Shown: positions 23,394 through 32,881, counted from the stretch's first letter. The stretch is DNA of 42,642 nt from Lachnospiraceae bacterium (GCA_017455005.1 JAFTBX010000042.1:1-42642); one strand, 5' to 3'. The notes: generated by a model from the sequence alone, not told the origin. Program-made: numbers and translations.

Positions 23394-23452
23394 GTATACT
23401 ACAGTATACAATACTTCTTTTATAATATAAGCTGTTTAAGATCATTTTTCAA
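23394..23452 (-). promoter_or_regulatory. ftsZ promoter and leader palindrome
   Basis: On the minus strand TTGAAA (23447-23452), a 17-nt spacer and TATATT (23424-23429). Downstream, in the leader, GTATAC-TACA-GTATAC (23394-23409) is a perfect inverted repeat, possibly an operator. Confidence 0.6.
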
Positions 23453-23469
23453 GATATATTCGAAAAAAA

Positions 23470-24255
23470 TCAGTTTGAAATTGTATCATCTGTTGATTTT
23501 TTCGGTTTTACCTTAAAACTTGTTGTACTTCCTTTATCTTTATCGTTATAATTGCTTAAATCCAAGGTTCCTTCCAGACCTCTGGCACGGATCTCAGGGA
23601 GCATATCATGCAGTACGGAGATTTTGGCCAGAATATCCTCGTCTCCGCCCAGATAAACGCTGATATCGTCTCCTGCCAGGTTGACCGTGATATTGTGTAG
23701 CTCATCAAACTGGATGCTGTCGCAGGCGATCTCATAGAGATTGAACTGTTGCGTAAGGTTCATGATCTCATTAAACGTCTGTGCGCTGCCGGCAGGAAGC
23801 TTTTTGCCGAGTACTACGTGCCCAAACTGCAGTCCCCTGATTACCGGGACATCCGGCAGCCTTACCTGTGAACTCTCAACCATGATGCCGTCTTTATCAA
23901 AATACATGTAATTACTCATGTAGACAATGCAGCCGATCGGGTTCTTCTCGTATACGATCAGATCACAGCTCACCGGCCCGGTCAGATGGATCTCGTAATC
24001 CTGTACAAAGGGAAGGGTCTTCTTCTTATGCCGGAGATTGTTGATCAGGCACAGCGCTGTATTGCGGTCCCAGTATTCGCTGAAGACCAGCGCCTCCGCC
24101 TGTTCGGCAGTATACGTCTTGTTGCCTCGGACACGGACTTCACTGATCCTTACGCGCAAGGCAATGGCCAGGATGAGCAGGATCACAAGGATCACTGTCC
24201 ATTGCCTGACCTTTCTTTGCTTGATATAAAGAATGTCCGCTTGTTTTTGTGCCAT
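23470..24255 (-). CDS. ftsQ: FtsQ/DivIB division protein
   Basis: 261 residues. Cytoplasmic N-terminus, a single span (about 19-33, WTVILVILLILAIAL), then a POTRA domain (RISEVRVRGNKTYTAEQ) and the extracellular beta domain that contacts FtsL and DivIC in the divisome. A basic tail (FKVKPKKS) ends the protein. Start at 24255, where the ATG shares one base with the ftsW stop (TGATG); the longer upstream frame is a shadow of ftsW. In most relatives murG, murC or murB lie near here; none is present. Confidence 0.88.
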   Translation of the reverse strand: MAQKQADILYIKQRKVRQWTVILVILLILAIALRVRISEVRVRGNKTYTAEQAEALVFSEYWDRNTALCLINNLRHKKKTLPFVQDYEIHLTGPVSCDLIVYEKNPIGCIVYMSNYMYFDKDGIMVESSQVRLPDVPVIRGLQFGHVVLGKKLPAGSAQTFNEIMNLTQQFNLYEIACDSIQFDELHNITVNLAGDDISVYLGGDEDILAKISVLHDMLPEIRARGLEGTLDLSNYNDKDKGSTTSFKVKPKKSTDDTISN

Positions 24256-25589
24256 CAGCTCCCCTGTCTGATCTGGTGTGCTACGCTCAGGACGATACCT
24301 ATCTCCGCCATCGTGACAAGGACGGCAGAGCCTCCGTAACTGATGAAGGGCAATGTTACGCCGGTGTTGGGGATAACCATCGTTACTACTGCGATATTCA
24401 GCGCAACCTGCAAGCCCAGATGCGCCATAACTCCTGCACAAAGCATCGTACCGAAAACGTCGGGCGCGTTATACGCGATCTTATAGATCCGGTAAATGAT
24501 ATAGAAGAACAGCAGGATGATGGTCGCCGCACCGATAAAGCCGAACTCTTCACAGATGATCGTAAAGATCATATCGTTCTGTACCTCGGGGATCTTACCG
24601 AACTTCTGGATGCTCTCACCCAGACCGTGTCCCGTCATACCGCCGGAACCGATCGCATACATACCCTGCATGGTCTGGTATGCGTCTGCCTCGAAGATCT
24701 CCGGCGCCGCCCAGCCGACGATACGCCGCATCCAATATTTTTCCGGACGGCTCGTCATGCCGTTATCGATAATGTACTTATGCAGGAGCGGCCGCGCGCT
24801 GAAGAGTGCCGCAAGGGCAGCTGTTCCAAGCGCGAAAAATGCCGCGTAGTTTTTGATTGCCACAAAGAGCATGACTGCCGCGATCATCGCGACGATAAAC
24901 GCGGAACTGATGTTCTGCTTGAGGATCAGTATTGTCGGGATCAGGCTGTATCCGATCGCCCGGATGAGATACTTTCTCTTATGCATGTTCGGTCCGTGCA
25001 GCGACACATAGTATGCCAGCAGCACGATCAGGCCGACCTTCGCGACTTCCGCCGGCTGGAAGGAAATGCCCGCGATCGAGAGCCACCGGGTCTTGCCGTG
25101 AGACGCGAGTCCGCTGATCAATGTCACGAGCAGCAGTGAGCAGGAACCAAGGTATGCGGCGTAAGCCACGACCGCGTTCTTTACCCAGCGATAGTCACAT
25201 ACCGACATAACGATCGCAAGTAAAAGTCCTGCGGATCCGATGATCAGCTGCCGCTTGAAATAATACTGGGCGTCGCCCTTTTCAAGCATGGCCGTATACT
25301 GGGAGCTGGAGTAGATCACCAGGAGTCCCAGCGCAAAAATAAAGATCACGCCAAAAAGGAGGCTGTAGTCATAATAACGTCTCGGCTTTTTCGCCGGGAC
25401 AGGCTGAGCCTGTGTGTGCGCCTGCTGCTGCATCTGCTGCTGTGCGCGAATCTCGTTGCGGAACATCGGCCGCTGCACAGGTCTTGTCTGTGCCTGACGC
25501 TGCACTGCCTGACGCTGCTGCACCTGTGGACGGCTCTGAGAGTTGCTGCGGCCGCCGCGGTTATTAAAATCATTGCGATAAGCGGGCAT
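24255..25589 (-). CDS. ftsW: FtsW/SpoVE-type peptidoglycan polymerase (SEDS family)
   Basis: 444 residues. SEDS glycosyltransferase that polymerises lipid II with its partner class B PBP at the septum. About ten spans from residue 75 (YYDYSLLFGVIFIFALGLLVI) onward. Typical motifs: FKRQLIIGSAG, SHGKTRWLSIAGISFQPAEVAKVGLI, the large extracellular loop with GHGLGESIQKFGKIPEVQNDMIF and the C-terminal IPNTGVTLPFISYGGSA. The first 70 residues are an unusual cytoplasmic extension rich in Gln/Arg, not seen in typical SEDS proteins. ATG at 25589 preferred over the TTG at 25592; GGAGGAG is upstream. Whether it serves division (FtsW) or sporulation (SpoVE) cannot be told; position in the cluster favours FtsW/SpoVE. 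Confidence 0.9.
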   Translation of the reverse strand: MPAYRNDFNNRGGRSNSQSRPQVQQRQAVQRQAQTRPVQRPMFRNEIRAQQQMQQQAHTQAQPVPAKKPRRYYDYSLLFGVIFIFALGLLVIYSSSQYTAMLEKGDAQYYFKRQLIIGSAGLLLAIVMSVCDYRWVKNAVVAYAAYLGSCSLLLVTLISGLASHGKTRWLSIAGISFQPAEVAKVGLIVLLAYYVSLHGPNMHKRKYLIRAIGYSLIPTILILKQNISSAFIVAMIAAVMLFVAIKNYAAFFALGTAALAALFSARPLLHKYIIDNGMTSRPEKYWMRRIVGWAAPEIFEADAYQTMQGMYAIGSGGMTGHGLGESIQKFGKIPEVQNDMIFTIICEEFGFIGAATIILLFFYIIYRIYKIAYNAPDVFGTMLCAGVMAHLGLQVALNIAVVTMVIPNTGVTLPFISYGGSAVLVTMAEIGIVLSVAHQIRQGS

Positions 25590-25685
25590 CAAACAGGTTC
25601 TCCTCCTTTCAGTTTTCTTATTTCATAGGCTATCAAGCCTTATAATATGATTAAATGTATCAATTGCGGAAAAGTGTCATGTCGA

Positions 25686-27047
25686 TTACAGCTCTTCCAC
25701 GCACTTCTTGAAGATCCGTCCGCGCTCCTCATAGTTGCGGAACATGCCCCAGCTTGCGCAGGCAGGACTCAGAAGCACATAATCTCCTTCGTCCGCAAAG
25801 GAAGCGCAGGCCTTGACTGCCTCGCTCATATCCTCCGCGTAGGAAACCTCGTCAAATCCGTACTTACGGCAGCATTCATAGATCTTGTCCCTGGTCTCTC
25901 CCAGCAGAACAAGTTTCTTGACCTTGCCCGGGAAAAGTTTGACCCAGTCGTCGTACTCCGAGTGTTTGTCATAGCCGCCGGCGATCAGGATCGTCGGTCC
26001 CGGCATCGCCTTCAGCGCCTGGATGGCAGCATCCGGGTTCGTGCCCTTGGAATCATTATAGTACCTGACCTTGCACCTTTCACGTACAAATTCGATCCGG
26101 TGCTCCACAGCTTTGAATTCCTTCAGTGCCTCCCGGATCTCATCAAGCGGCACATCCATCTTCAGACCGACAGCTACAGCTGCCATGACATTTTCATAGT
26201 TATGCGTGCCGAGAAGATTCAGCTCATGTACATCGATCACGACCTGCTCGGTGCCGTTTTCACGCAGGAAAATGCAGTCGTCGCTCAGGTAAAGGCCGTC
26301 TCCATCAGGCTTGCCGTGAGAGGTGAACCAGATGACCTTCGGTTTCAGGCTCTTGCTTTTACCGAACTTCTTGAGTTCCGGATCCGCGTAATTCAATATG
26401 ATATAATCATCCTCTGTCTGGTTGATGGCTATCGCCTTCTTGCAGCGGATGTAATTGGCCATGGTCTTATGACGGTCCAGATGATCCGGCGTGATGTTGA
26501 GGATCGCGCTGACATGCGGTTTGAACTCGCTGATCGTCTCCAGCATGAAGGAGCTCACCTCAACGACTGTCGCTGACTCTTCCGTTGTCTTCAGCGCCTC
26601 ATTGGAGAAAGGCTCTCCGATATTGCCGGCAACATGAACATCCTGATAATGTTTCTTCAGGATCTCTCCGACAAGCGCAGTCGTCGTGGTCTTGCCATTG
26701 GTGCCGGTGATCGCCGCCAGCTTTCCTTTCGAAGCCTGGTAAGCAAGTTCCAGTTCTCCGATGATCGGCACCTTTGCATGGTCCAGAACTGATATAAAGC
26801 CGCTGTCCATCGGGATGCCCGGGCTCATGATTGCGAGGTTGACGCCCCTTAAGTCCACCGGGCGCAGCTCGCCCAGGATCAGCTCTACTGCATCGGGATC
26901 ATCAAAGTTCGCGCGGATCTCATTCGCATCCGTATCTGCATTGCTGTTATAGAGCAGCACTTCGCCGCCCATCTGCAAAACCATCTTCGCCGCCGCGATG
27001 CCGCTCTTACCGGTGCCGGCTACCAGTACTTTTCTGCTTTCCTTCAT
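25686..27047 (-). CDS. murD: UDP-N-acetylmuramoylalanine--D-glutamate ligase
   Basis: Cytoplasmic ATP-dependent ligase that adds D-Glu to UDP-MurNAc-L-Ala. 453 residues, standard length. N-terminal Rossmann-like domain KVLVAGTGKSGIAAAKM, ATP-binding AITGTNGKTTTTALVGE (about 115-130), the Mur-ligase NITPDHLDRH motif, and the C-terminal domain with NDSKGTNPDAAIQAL. Start at 27047, giving the usual N-terminus with GAGGGCAAA upstream. A Cys-rich extension is absent. Follows mraY by 122 nt. Confidence 0.95.
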   Translation of the reverse strand: MKESRKVLVAGTGKSGIAAAKMVLQMGGEVLLYNSNADTDANEIRANFDDPDAVELILGELRPVDLRGVNLAIMSPGIPMDSGFISVLDHAKVPIIGELELAYQASKGKLAAITGTNGKTTTTALVGEILKKHYQDVHVAGNIGEPFSNEALKTTEESATVVEVSSFMLETISEFKPHVSAILNITPDHLDRHKTMANYIRCKKAIAINQTEDDYIILNYADPELKKFGKSKSLKPKVIWFTSHGKPDGDGLYLSDDCIFLRENGTEQVVIDVHELNLLGTHNYENVMAAVAVGLKMDVPLDEIREALKEFKAVEHRIEFVRERCKVRYYNDSKGTNPDAAIQALKAMPGPTILIAGGYDKHSEYDDWVKLFPGKVKKLVLLGETRDKIYECCRKYGFDEVSYAEDMSEAVKACASFADEGDYVLLSPACASWGMFRNYEERGRIFKKCVEEL

Positions 27048-27169
27048 TTTGCCCTCTATTCTGCCGTAAACCCCGCCGGGGTGTAATTTTTCTGCCAATG
27101 CTGCCGTTTCCGGCATGTTGTCTTTCGATATAGTCTTCTGATACCGTTTTGATCAGATCACGTCTGCAT

Positions 27170-28201
27170 TTAACGGATGTACAACGCACCTACAAGGGCC
27201 GCACCGCTAAGCAGCAGTGTTACGATCGTAAATGCCGCAACGATCCTCGTCTCGGAGTTTCCGAGAAGCTCAAAATGATGATGGATCGGCGCCATCTTGA
27301 AGAATCGTTTGCCATGCGTCTTCTTAAAGTACGTCACCTGGATAATGACCGAGATCACTTCGATCATGTAGATAAATCCCACGACCGGGATATACAGTTC
27401 CGTGCCGCTGACGACCGCGCTTGCCGCGACGAAACCGCCAAGCGCCAGTGAACCGGTATCGCCCATAAAAACCTTTGCGGGATAAACATTAAAGAGCAGG
27501 AATCCCAGCAAACCGCCGAGTACCGCGCCGGAGACAACCGACATGCCGGGTACAAAGTTTGCCAGTCCCAGGATCAGGAAAAATCCCGCGACTACGCTCG
27601 TTACCGAAGAGCAAAGTCCGTCCAGTCCATCGGTAAAGTTTACGCCGTTATCTGTGCCAAGTACCACAAAGACCACAAAGGGGACAAAGATCCAGACCGG
27701 AAGGTCAAGATACAGTGCTGTCTCACGGTTTCCTGTGAAGGGGATGTAGATCCTTCCGCCTGTATGTCCGGCACTCGCGTGATAATAGGTCCAGATCGCG
27801 AAAACGAACGTGATCACCAATTGCAAAGCGAGCTTTTGTTTCGGGCTCAGACCGTCGGACTTATGCCGCTTGATCTTAAGAAAGTCATCCGCGAATCCTA
27901 CCAGTCCGAAGCCTGCAGTCAGCAGCAGGATCTGTAACATTTCAAAACTGACAGACCCAAGACGGATGCAGCCGATCAGGCTTGCCGCAATGATGGCGAT
28001 CAGGAACATGATGCCTCCCATCGTCGGCGTTCCCTGCTTCTTTAAGTGTGACTGCGGACCATCATCCCGCACCTCCTGTCCGAATTTCAGACGGTGCAGC
28101 ATGGGGATAAATCCCGGCGCAAGCATGACAGTGATCACAAACGATATGCATATGGTTAAAAATGCCGCCTCTAAACCGGCGAGGTCAAGCATCAGATTCA
28201 T
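27170..28201 (-). CDS. mraY: Phospho-N-acetylmuramoyl-pentapeptide transferase
   Basis: Integral membrane enzyme that makes lipid I by moving phospho-MurNAc-pentapeptide to undecaprenyl phosphate. 343 residues, about ten spans. Conserved cytoplasmic loop motifs: KKQGTPTMGGIMFL, GFADDFLKIK with the catalytic Asp pair, NFTDGLDGL, and KVFMGDTGSLALGG. The late APIHHHFELLG, typical of MraY, is also present. Ribosome site GAGGAG precedes the ATG. In the same orientation as the class B PBP upstream. Confidence 0.96.
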   Translation of the reverse strand: MNLMLDLAGLEAAFLTICISFVITVMLAPGFIPMLHRLKFGQEVRDDGPQSHLKKQGTPTMGGIMFLIAIIAASLIGCIRLGSVSFEMLQILLLTAGFGLVGFADDFLKIKRHKSDGLSPKQKLALQLVITFVFAIWTYYHASAGHTGGRIYIPFTGNRETALYLDLPVWIFVPFVVFVVLGTDNGVNFTDGLDGLCSSVTSVVAGFFLILGLANFVPGMSVVSGAVLGGLLGFLLFNVYPAKVFMGDTGSLALGGFVAASAVVSGTELYIPVVGFIYMIEVISVIIQVTYFKKTHGKRFFKMAPIHHHFELLGNSETRIVAAFTIVTLLLSGAALVGALYIR

Positions 28202-28266
28202 GTCTGTATCTCCTCATTTACGGGTATTTATGCGGTGCTCAAAATCCACGCCGCTTACCGTTATTA

Positions 28267-30606
28267 TTACTCTGCCGTCTCCGACTCGCTTTCAGACTCC
28301 GTCGGGATCTCGATCATTTCGAACGTCTCCGGCTCCGGCAGCTCATAAGGAAGCTCCGATCCGTCGTCTTCGCCTTCGATAAATTCATCGGTCTGCGCTG
28401 CGGCGGTTTCTTCAGTCAGCTGATCCGCAGAGATCGTTTCATAAACGGGTTCTCCATTGGAGTTGGTCAGTACATTGACCGTACCTTCCGCAGTGCTCTC
28501 CTCTTCAGTGCTGCCTTCATTGCCCATCGTCTGATGGGAGTCTCCCTCTTCGGAAGGAAGCAGCGTGTCGGGGATAACATAGTTTTCGCCGTCCGCGCCT
28601 TCCGGATAGATGTTCATTGCCGGCAGTGCCTCCGCCATGACCTTCGAGAAGATCTCGGACGCGAAGGAACTGTGTGCAGCCGCTTCACCCGGAAGCTTCG
28701 GCTCATCAATGATCACATAACATAAAAGCGCGGGATCTTCCGCAGGTGCAAATCCGCAGAAGGAAACGACGTAGGTCTTGGCTGCACGCGGCTGCTTCTG
28801 CGCCGTACCTGTTTTGCCGCCGACCGTGTATCCCGGTACCTTTGCGGCGCCGCCGGTGCCGCTTTCAACCGTTTCGACCAGTGCATGCTTGATAAAGTCA
28901 CAGGTAGATGCAGATACCGTCTCTCTGACAAGAAGCGGCTGTACATCTTCCTTAAGTGCGCCGTCTGCAGACAGGATCTGCTTTACGACATGAGGCTTAT
29001 AGTAGTAACCGCCGTTCAGGATCGAACAGTAAGCCGATGCCATCTGGATCATCGTGCAGTTATAGTTCTGTCCGAAAGAGTTGGTCGCAAGCTGCGTACG
29101 TCCGATATCATCCGTCGCGAAACCGAGATTCTCGGTATTGGCCTCTGCCGGAAGGTCCACGCCGGTGAAGCTTCCGAAGCCGAAGAGACGTTCATACTTC
29201 ATGAAGGTCTGGGCCTTTTCCGCAAAAGCGATGTTCATCATAACGACGTTGCAGGATTTGGTAATGCCGCCGGTCACATCAAGAATGCCATGACCGTTAC
29301 GGTTGACGCAGTTGATCTTCCAGGTATGGATACCGTCCGACAGCTGCACATTGCCGTTACACTGGAAGGAATCGTTTTCCGAGATCACATTTTCCTCGAG
29401 TGCGCCGGCGACCGTAAAGATCTTCTGGGTCGATCCCGGCTCGTAGGTATCGCTGACGCAGAGGTTGCGCCAGTTCTGGTACATGGCGATCGTCTCGCCG
29501 AGTTTCATGATTTCTTCCCGTGTATAGTGATCCGGAACTTCCTTGCTCGTAATGCCCGGTAAGTCCGGATTTTTTAGTCTGTAATCGGAAACCGCTTCAT
29601 TAATTCCGAAAGCATAGATCTCATCCTCAGTATAATCGCCTGTGGTGTTGGGATTATTGAGGTCGAACGTCTTGGTCGAGGCCATCGCCAGGATCTCTCC
29701 GTTCTTGGGATTCATGACCACACAGCCCGCGGACTTGGAACCGATCTCTCCGTTCTTCCACTCCGCAAGGTACTTTTCGACAATGTTCTGGATTGTCGCG
29801 TCAATCGTCAGCACAAGGCTGTCGCCGTTGACAGCCGGCTTGATGACCTTTTCCAGGTTGGCTTCATCATCAAGGTATCCGTATTCTCTGCCGTTGACAC
29901 CTGTCAGGATGTCATTGTAATACTGCTCAACGCCGCCGCTTCCGAACGCGCCGTCCGAAGACGCAAATCCGATAACGTTGCAGCCCAGGGAGCTGTACGG
30001 GTAGCTTCGTTTATAATTATCCTCGAACCAGACGCCGCGGATACGGTTCTTGCCGATGACAGGATCCGTGCTTGCGAGGAACTCCTCGTTCTTTTTGGTC
30101 TGATATGCCACAAACTCCTGCTTCTTATCGTAGCTGACATTCTTCATGTAGCGGATATAAGAGGAGTTGGGGTTGTTGTTGATCGTCGCACGCAGATCCG
30201 CCTCGTCAAAGCCGAACTGCTCCACCAGCGCGCTGATGGTCGGCTCGATAACATTGCGGGTCTTTACGCCTTCCGCGTTCACCGCCTCAAAATCACGCAT
30301 CTGCGCCGGATCAAGGATCAGGATGTAAACTCGTTCACTCGTGGCAAGGCGGCTGCCGTTCCGGTCATAAATATCCCCGCGACGATATGGGATCGTGCGG
30401 GATTCGTACTCAGACTGACGCTGATTGAGTACGATCTTGCTGTACCCCTCAGCGTTGTTTCTCTGTATGAAAAAGATATGTATTAGTAATGCAAATAATG
30501 CCAGTCCTATCAAAAAAACAGAGACTGACAATTTGCCTGCCATATAATCCATGAGCCTCTTCGGCCCTTTGTCCCGCCTCTTATTCTGCGGCTGGGATGT
30601 CTTCAT
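28267..30606 (-). CDS. Class B penicillin-binding protein (FtsI/SpoVD type)
   Basis: 779 residues. Short basic cytoplasmic N-terminus, one span (about 25-45), PBP dimerisation domain with RRGDIYDRNGSRLA, then a transpeptidase domain with all active-site motifs: EPGSTQK (nucleophile Ser-392, Lys-395), KSCN (Ser-451, Asn-453) and VGGKTGTAQ (Lys-598). It crosslinks septal peptidoglycan with the SEDS partner encoded in this cluster. Where SpoVD/PBP2x usually carry PASTA domains, the C-terminus is a long Glu/Ser/Thr-rich acidic tail (about 670-779). Start at 30606 overlaps the ftsL-like gene by 26 nt and lacks a strong ribosome site, so translation is probably coupled. FtsI versus SpoVD cannot be separated from sequence alone. 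Confidence 0.93.
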   Translation of the reverse strand: MKTSQPQNKRRDKGPKRLMDYMAGKLSVSVFLIGLALFALLIHIFFIQRNNAEGYSKIVLNQRQSEYESRTIPYRRGDIYDRNGSRLATSERVYILILDPAQMRDFEAVNAEGVKTRNVIEPTISALVEQFGFDEADLRATINNNPNSSYIRYMKNVSYDKKQEFVAYQTKKNEEFLASTDPVIGKNRIRGVWFEDNYKRSYPYSSLGCNVIGFASSDGAFGSGGVEQYYNDILTGVNGREYGYLDDEANLEKVIKPAVNGDSLVLTIDATIQNIVEKYLAEWKNGEIGSKSAGCVVMNPKNGEILAMASTKTFDLNNPNTTGDYTEDEIYAFGINEAVSDYRLKNPDLPGITSKEVPDHYTREEIMKLGETIAMYQNWRNLCVSDTYEPGSTQKIFTVAGALEENVISENDSFQCNGNVQLSDGIHTWKINCVNRNGHGILDVTGGITKSCNVVMMNIAFAEKAQTFMKYERLFGFGSFTGVDLPAEANTENLGFATDDIGRTQLATNSFGQNYNCTMIQMASAYCSILNGGYYYKPHVVKQILSADGALKEDVQPLLVRETVSASTCDFIKHALVETVESGTGGAAKVPGYTVGGKTGTAQKQPRAAKTYVVSFCGFAPAEDPALLCYVIIDEPKLPGEAAAHSSFASEIFSKVMAEALPAMNIYPEGADGENYVIPDTLLPSEEGDSHQTMGNEGSTEEESTAEGTVNVLTNSNGEPVYETISADQLTEETAAAQTDEFIEGEDDGSELPYELPEPETFEMIEIPTESESESETAE

Positions 30607-31108
30607 ATTGTCTTACATACTCGCTTTCCGTTTTGTCATACTGGATAATGTTATTCTGACCTATGCGGACCATGCCGAGTTCATTGACTGCCACATTATA
30701 AACATAGTTCAGATCGATCGAGGTATCTATGCTTCGCTCGAGGGCGTCATTTTCCGTACGCAGATTATCCAGCTGGGTCTCCAGCGCTTTGATGGAGTCC
30801 ATGTGCACATCCAGAGAGGATTTCAGACAAAGGTAATTATAGCCTATCACAAGTGCCGCAATCACTGCCGCGAGCAGCATCAGCGTAGACGAAAGAGTGA
30901 TGGAAATGGAAGCCGTCTGCTGTGCTTCCTGATATCTCACCCGAACGCGGCGGCGGGGTTCCTCTGCAGGCTGCGGGCTGCTGTAACGGCGCTGCGGCAC
31001 TGCCTGGGGTCTTGCCACTCTGACGGTATTGCCATCCACATATGCAGTTGTATTTGTGTTCCTGTAGCGCTGTGCGCTGTATACAGGACGCTGATTTCTG
31101 GCTGGCAT
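30581..31108 (-). CDS. ftsL: FtsL/DivIC-like septal bitopic protein
   Basis: 175 residues. Position between rsmH and the class B PBP is the classical ftsL location. The first 65 residues are basic and Gln/Arg-rich, then comes one span (about 72-92, LSSTLMLLAAVIAALVIGY), then a coiled coil (95-130, heptad-like SLDVHMDSIKALETQLDNL) and an extracellular region with VAVNELGMV. FtsL holds DivIC and DivIB together and activates septal synthesis. N-terminal extension longer than the usual FtsL. AAGGA is 8 nt before the ATG. Overlaps the PBP gene by 26 nt. Gene name by position and architecture, as FtsL sequences diverge rapidly. Confidence 0.8.
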   Translation of the reverse strand: MPARNQRPVYSAQRYRNTNTTAYVDGNTVRVARPQAVPQRRYSSPQPAEEPRRRVRVRYQEAQQTASISITLSSTLMLLAAVIAALVIGYNYLCLKSSLDVHMDSIKALETQLDNLRTENDALERSIDTSIDLNYVYNVAVNELGMVRIGQNNIIQYDKTESEYVRQYEDIPAAE

Positions 31109-31239
31109 AACGCGTTCCTTCTTGGGTGCATTGTCCGGATGTCATTGCTGACCCGGCCTGTTCGTGTGTGTCTCTAATGTATCTCTCTTAACGTGTTCGT
31201 TTCTCTATTTCGCCTTTCGGCTTATTTCAAAGAGCTGCA

Positions 31240-32178
31240 TCAGCTCTTTTTCTCAAATACTCTCAGCTTGGCGCTGTGCGCCCGGTTGTTTCTCTCCAGT
31301 TCTTCCTGCGTCGCGGTGACCGGCTTACGGGTGATCACCTTTCCCTTCGGCTTTCTGCCGCAGACACAAACCGGGAAATCCTTCGGACAGATACAGGGAT
31401 CTTCCGCTGTGCGGAATGCGCTTTTCACGATCCTGTCTTCGAGAGAATGGAAGGTGATGATGCAGAGCCTGCCGCCCGGATTAAGATAATCGATCAGGCT
31501 GTCGATAGACTCTCTCAGGATGTCCAGCTCATGGTTCACTTCAATGCGGATCGCCTGGACTGTCTTCTTGGCGGGATGTCCCTTGCCCTCTCTCATCTTC
31601 GCGGGGATCGCCCCTTTGATGATCTCCGCAAGCTCCATCGTCGTCTCAACCGGCTTATTCTGCCTGTACTGTACGATGTGCTTCGCGATGTTCTTTGCGA
31701 ACTGGTCCTCACCGTAATCCCGGATGATCCGGAAAAGCTCTGCTTCCGCGTAAGTGTTGACCACATCTGCTGCAGTCAGCTGATCCCGCTGATCCATCCG
31801 CATATCGAGCGGTGCGTCCTCCCGGTAGGAGAAACCGCGTTCCGCGTCATCAAACTGATGTGATGATACGCCGATATCGAGGAGCATTCCATCCATCCCC
31901 CCGATCCCGAGTTCCTTTAAGATATCTGTTGTATGAAGATAGTTGCCGCGGACGATCGTGACGCGGTCCATGAAAGGCTTCAGCCTTTCGGCGGCCGCTT
32001 CGACGGCATGCTCGTCTCTGTCTATACCGACCAGTCTGCCGTCTAAGCTTAACCGTCTCACTATCTCGAATGAATGACCGGCACCACCCAGGGTGCCATC
32101 GACATAAATTCCACCCGGACGGATCTGCAGGTTTTCTATGACTTCATCCAGTAATACAGGTGTATGCTCGAAAGTCAT
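31240..32178 (-). CDS. rsmH: 16S rRNA m4C1402 methyltransferase
   Basis: S-adenosylmethionine-dependent methyltransferase that modifies cytosine 1402 in the 16S decoding centre. 312 residues, normal. N-terminal [17 protein letters not shown] motif [10 protein letters not shown] (about 24-33), [30 protein letters not shown], and the C-terminal SLEDRIVK. Start ATG shares one base with the mraZ stop (TGATG), so translation is coupled. A short hairpin, AAAGAGCTG-CAT-CAGCTCTTT (about 31230-31250), spans its stop codon. Confidence 0.96.
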   Translation of the reverse strand: MTFEHTPVLLDEVIENLQIRPGGIYVDGTLGGAGHSFEIVRRLSLDGRLVGIDRDEHAVEAAAERLKPFMDRVTIVRGNYLHTTDILKELGIGGMDGMLLDIGVSSHQFDDAERGFSYREDAPLDMRMDQRDQLTAADVVNTYAEAELFRIIRDYGEDQFAKNIAKHIVQYRQNKPVETTMELAEIIKGAIPAKMREGKGHPAKKTVQAIRIEVNHELDILRESIDSLIDYLNPGGRLCIITFHSLEDRIVKSAFRTAEDPCICPKDFPVCVCGRKPKGKVITRKPVTATQEELERNNRAHSAKLRVFEKKS

Positions 32179-32615
32179 CAGAGATCCAGTTCCTCCAATT
32201 TCGCCAGTTCCTCTTCGGTCATGTTGTCAAGTCCGCCGTTTTCATTGAAATCGTTCCAAAGAGCGTTGTCCCTGATCTCAATGAAGTCTCCGACACCGGT
32301 CAGGGATACATCCTTCTTCAGATGCGCCAGCGCCCTTAAGTTCGCCGGGATCAGGATCCTTCCCATCTTGTCGACTTCGCACTCGATCGCGTTACCGAGG
32401 ATCACTCTGCGAAGCTTTCTGCCTGCTGTGTTTGTGATCGGAATGGCATTCAGTTTGTCTTCGATCGTGGTCCATTTACTGAAGGAGTATGCCGCAAGAC
32501 AATCATCGAAACCACGGGTAACGACAAATCGTTCCCCAAGTTCTTCGCGAAAACGGGCAGGTATCGTTAACCTTCCCTTCGCGTCGATCGAATGATTGTA
32601 TGTTCCCTTTGACAT
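32178..32615 (-). CDS. mraZ: Transcriptional regulator MraZ
   Basis: 145 residues, two SpoVT/AbrB-like swapped-hairpin repeats: [27 protein letters not shown], then [30 protein letters not shown]. Repeats bind direct TGGGN-type sites and repress the dcw promoter. First gene of the division cluster. The region upstream contains GTGGGAGATTTCCGGGC, with two GGG units at near-MraZ spacing, but the third repeat is unclear. Confidence 0.95.
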   Translation of the reverse strand: MSKGTYNHSIDAKGRLTIPARFREELGERFVVTRGFDDCLAAYSFSKWTTIEDKLNAIPITNTAGRKLRRVILGNAIECEVDKMGRILIPANLRALAHLKKDVSLTGVGDFIEIRDNALWNDFNENGGLDNMTEEELAKLEELDL

Positions 32616-32627
32616 GCTGCCCGGAAA

Positions 32628-32665
32628 TCTCCCACTATCTTACACTTTCTGACAAAAAATGACAT
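32628..32665 (-). promoter_or_regulatory. Weak candidate promoter and MraZ-box region before mraZ
   Basis: On the minus strand ATGTCA (32660-32665), a 17-nt spacer and TAAGAT (32637-32642), each 4 of 6 consensus. TGGGA, about 6 nt, then CGGGC follows, resembling MraZ direct repeats. Confidence 0.3.
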
Positions 32666-32809
32666 TTTTTGCCACCTATGGCTTCAATTTTAAAGTAAAA
32701 TCATCAAATGTCAAGGGATTTACCGAGGTTCACTTAAAAAATTTTTAAAAAATATGTAAACAAAAAAAAGACCCACAAGATATAGTGATTCGGGATCTTT
32801 TTCAACTTA

Positions 32810-32867
32810 ATTATTAATAAAAAAGGCCGGATGCTTTTACAAGCAGGCTTGTATGCATCCGGCCTTT
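32810..32867 (-). terminator. Terminator of ychF
   Basis: AAAGGCCGGATGC (32822-32834) and GCATCCGGCCTTT (32855-32867) form a 13-bp stem with an ACAAG/CTTGT inner stem. On the minus strand TTTTTTATTAATAATT follows. A second weaker hairpin with a T-rich tail lies at about 32761-32800. Confidence 0.9.
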
Positions 32868-32881
32868 CGTCTGTGCTTATC

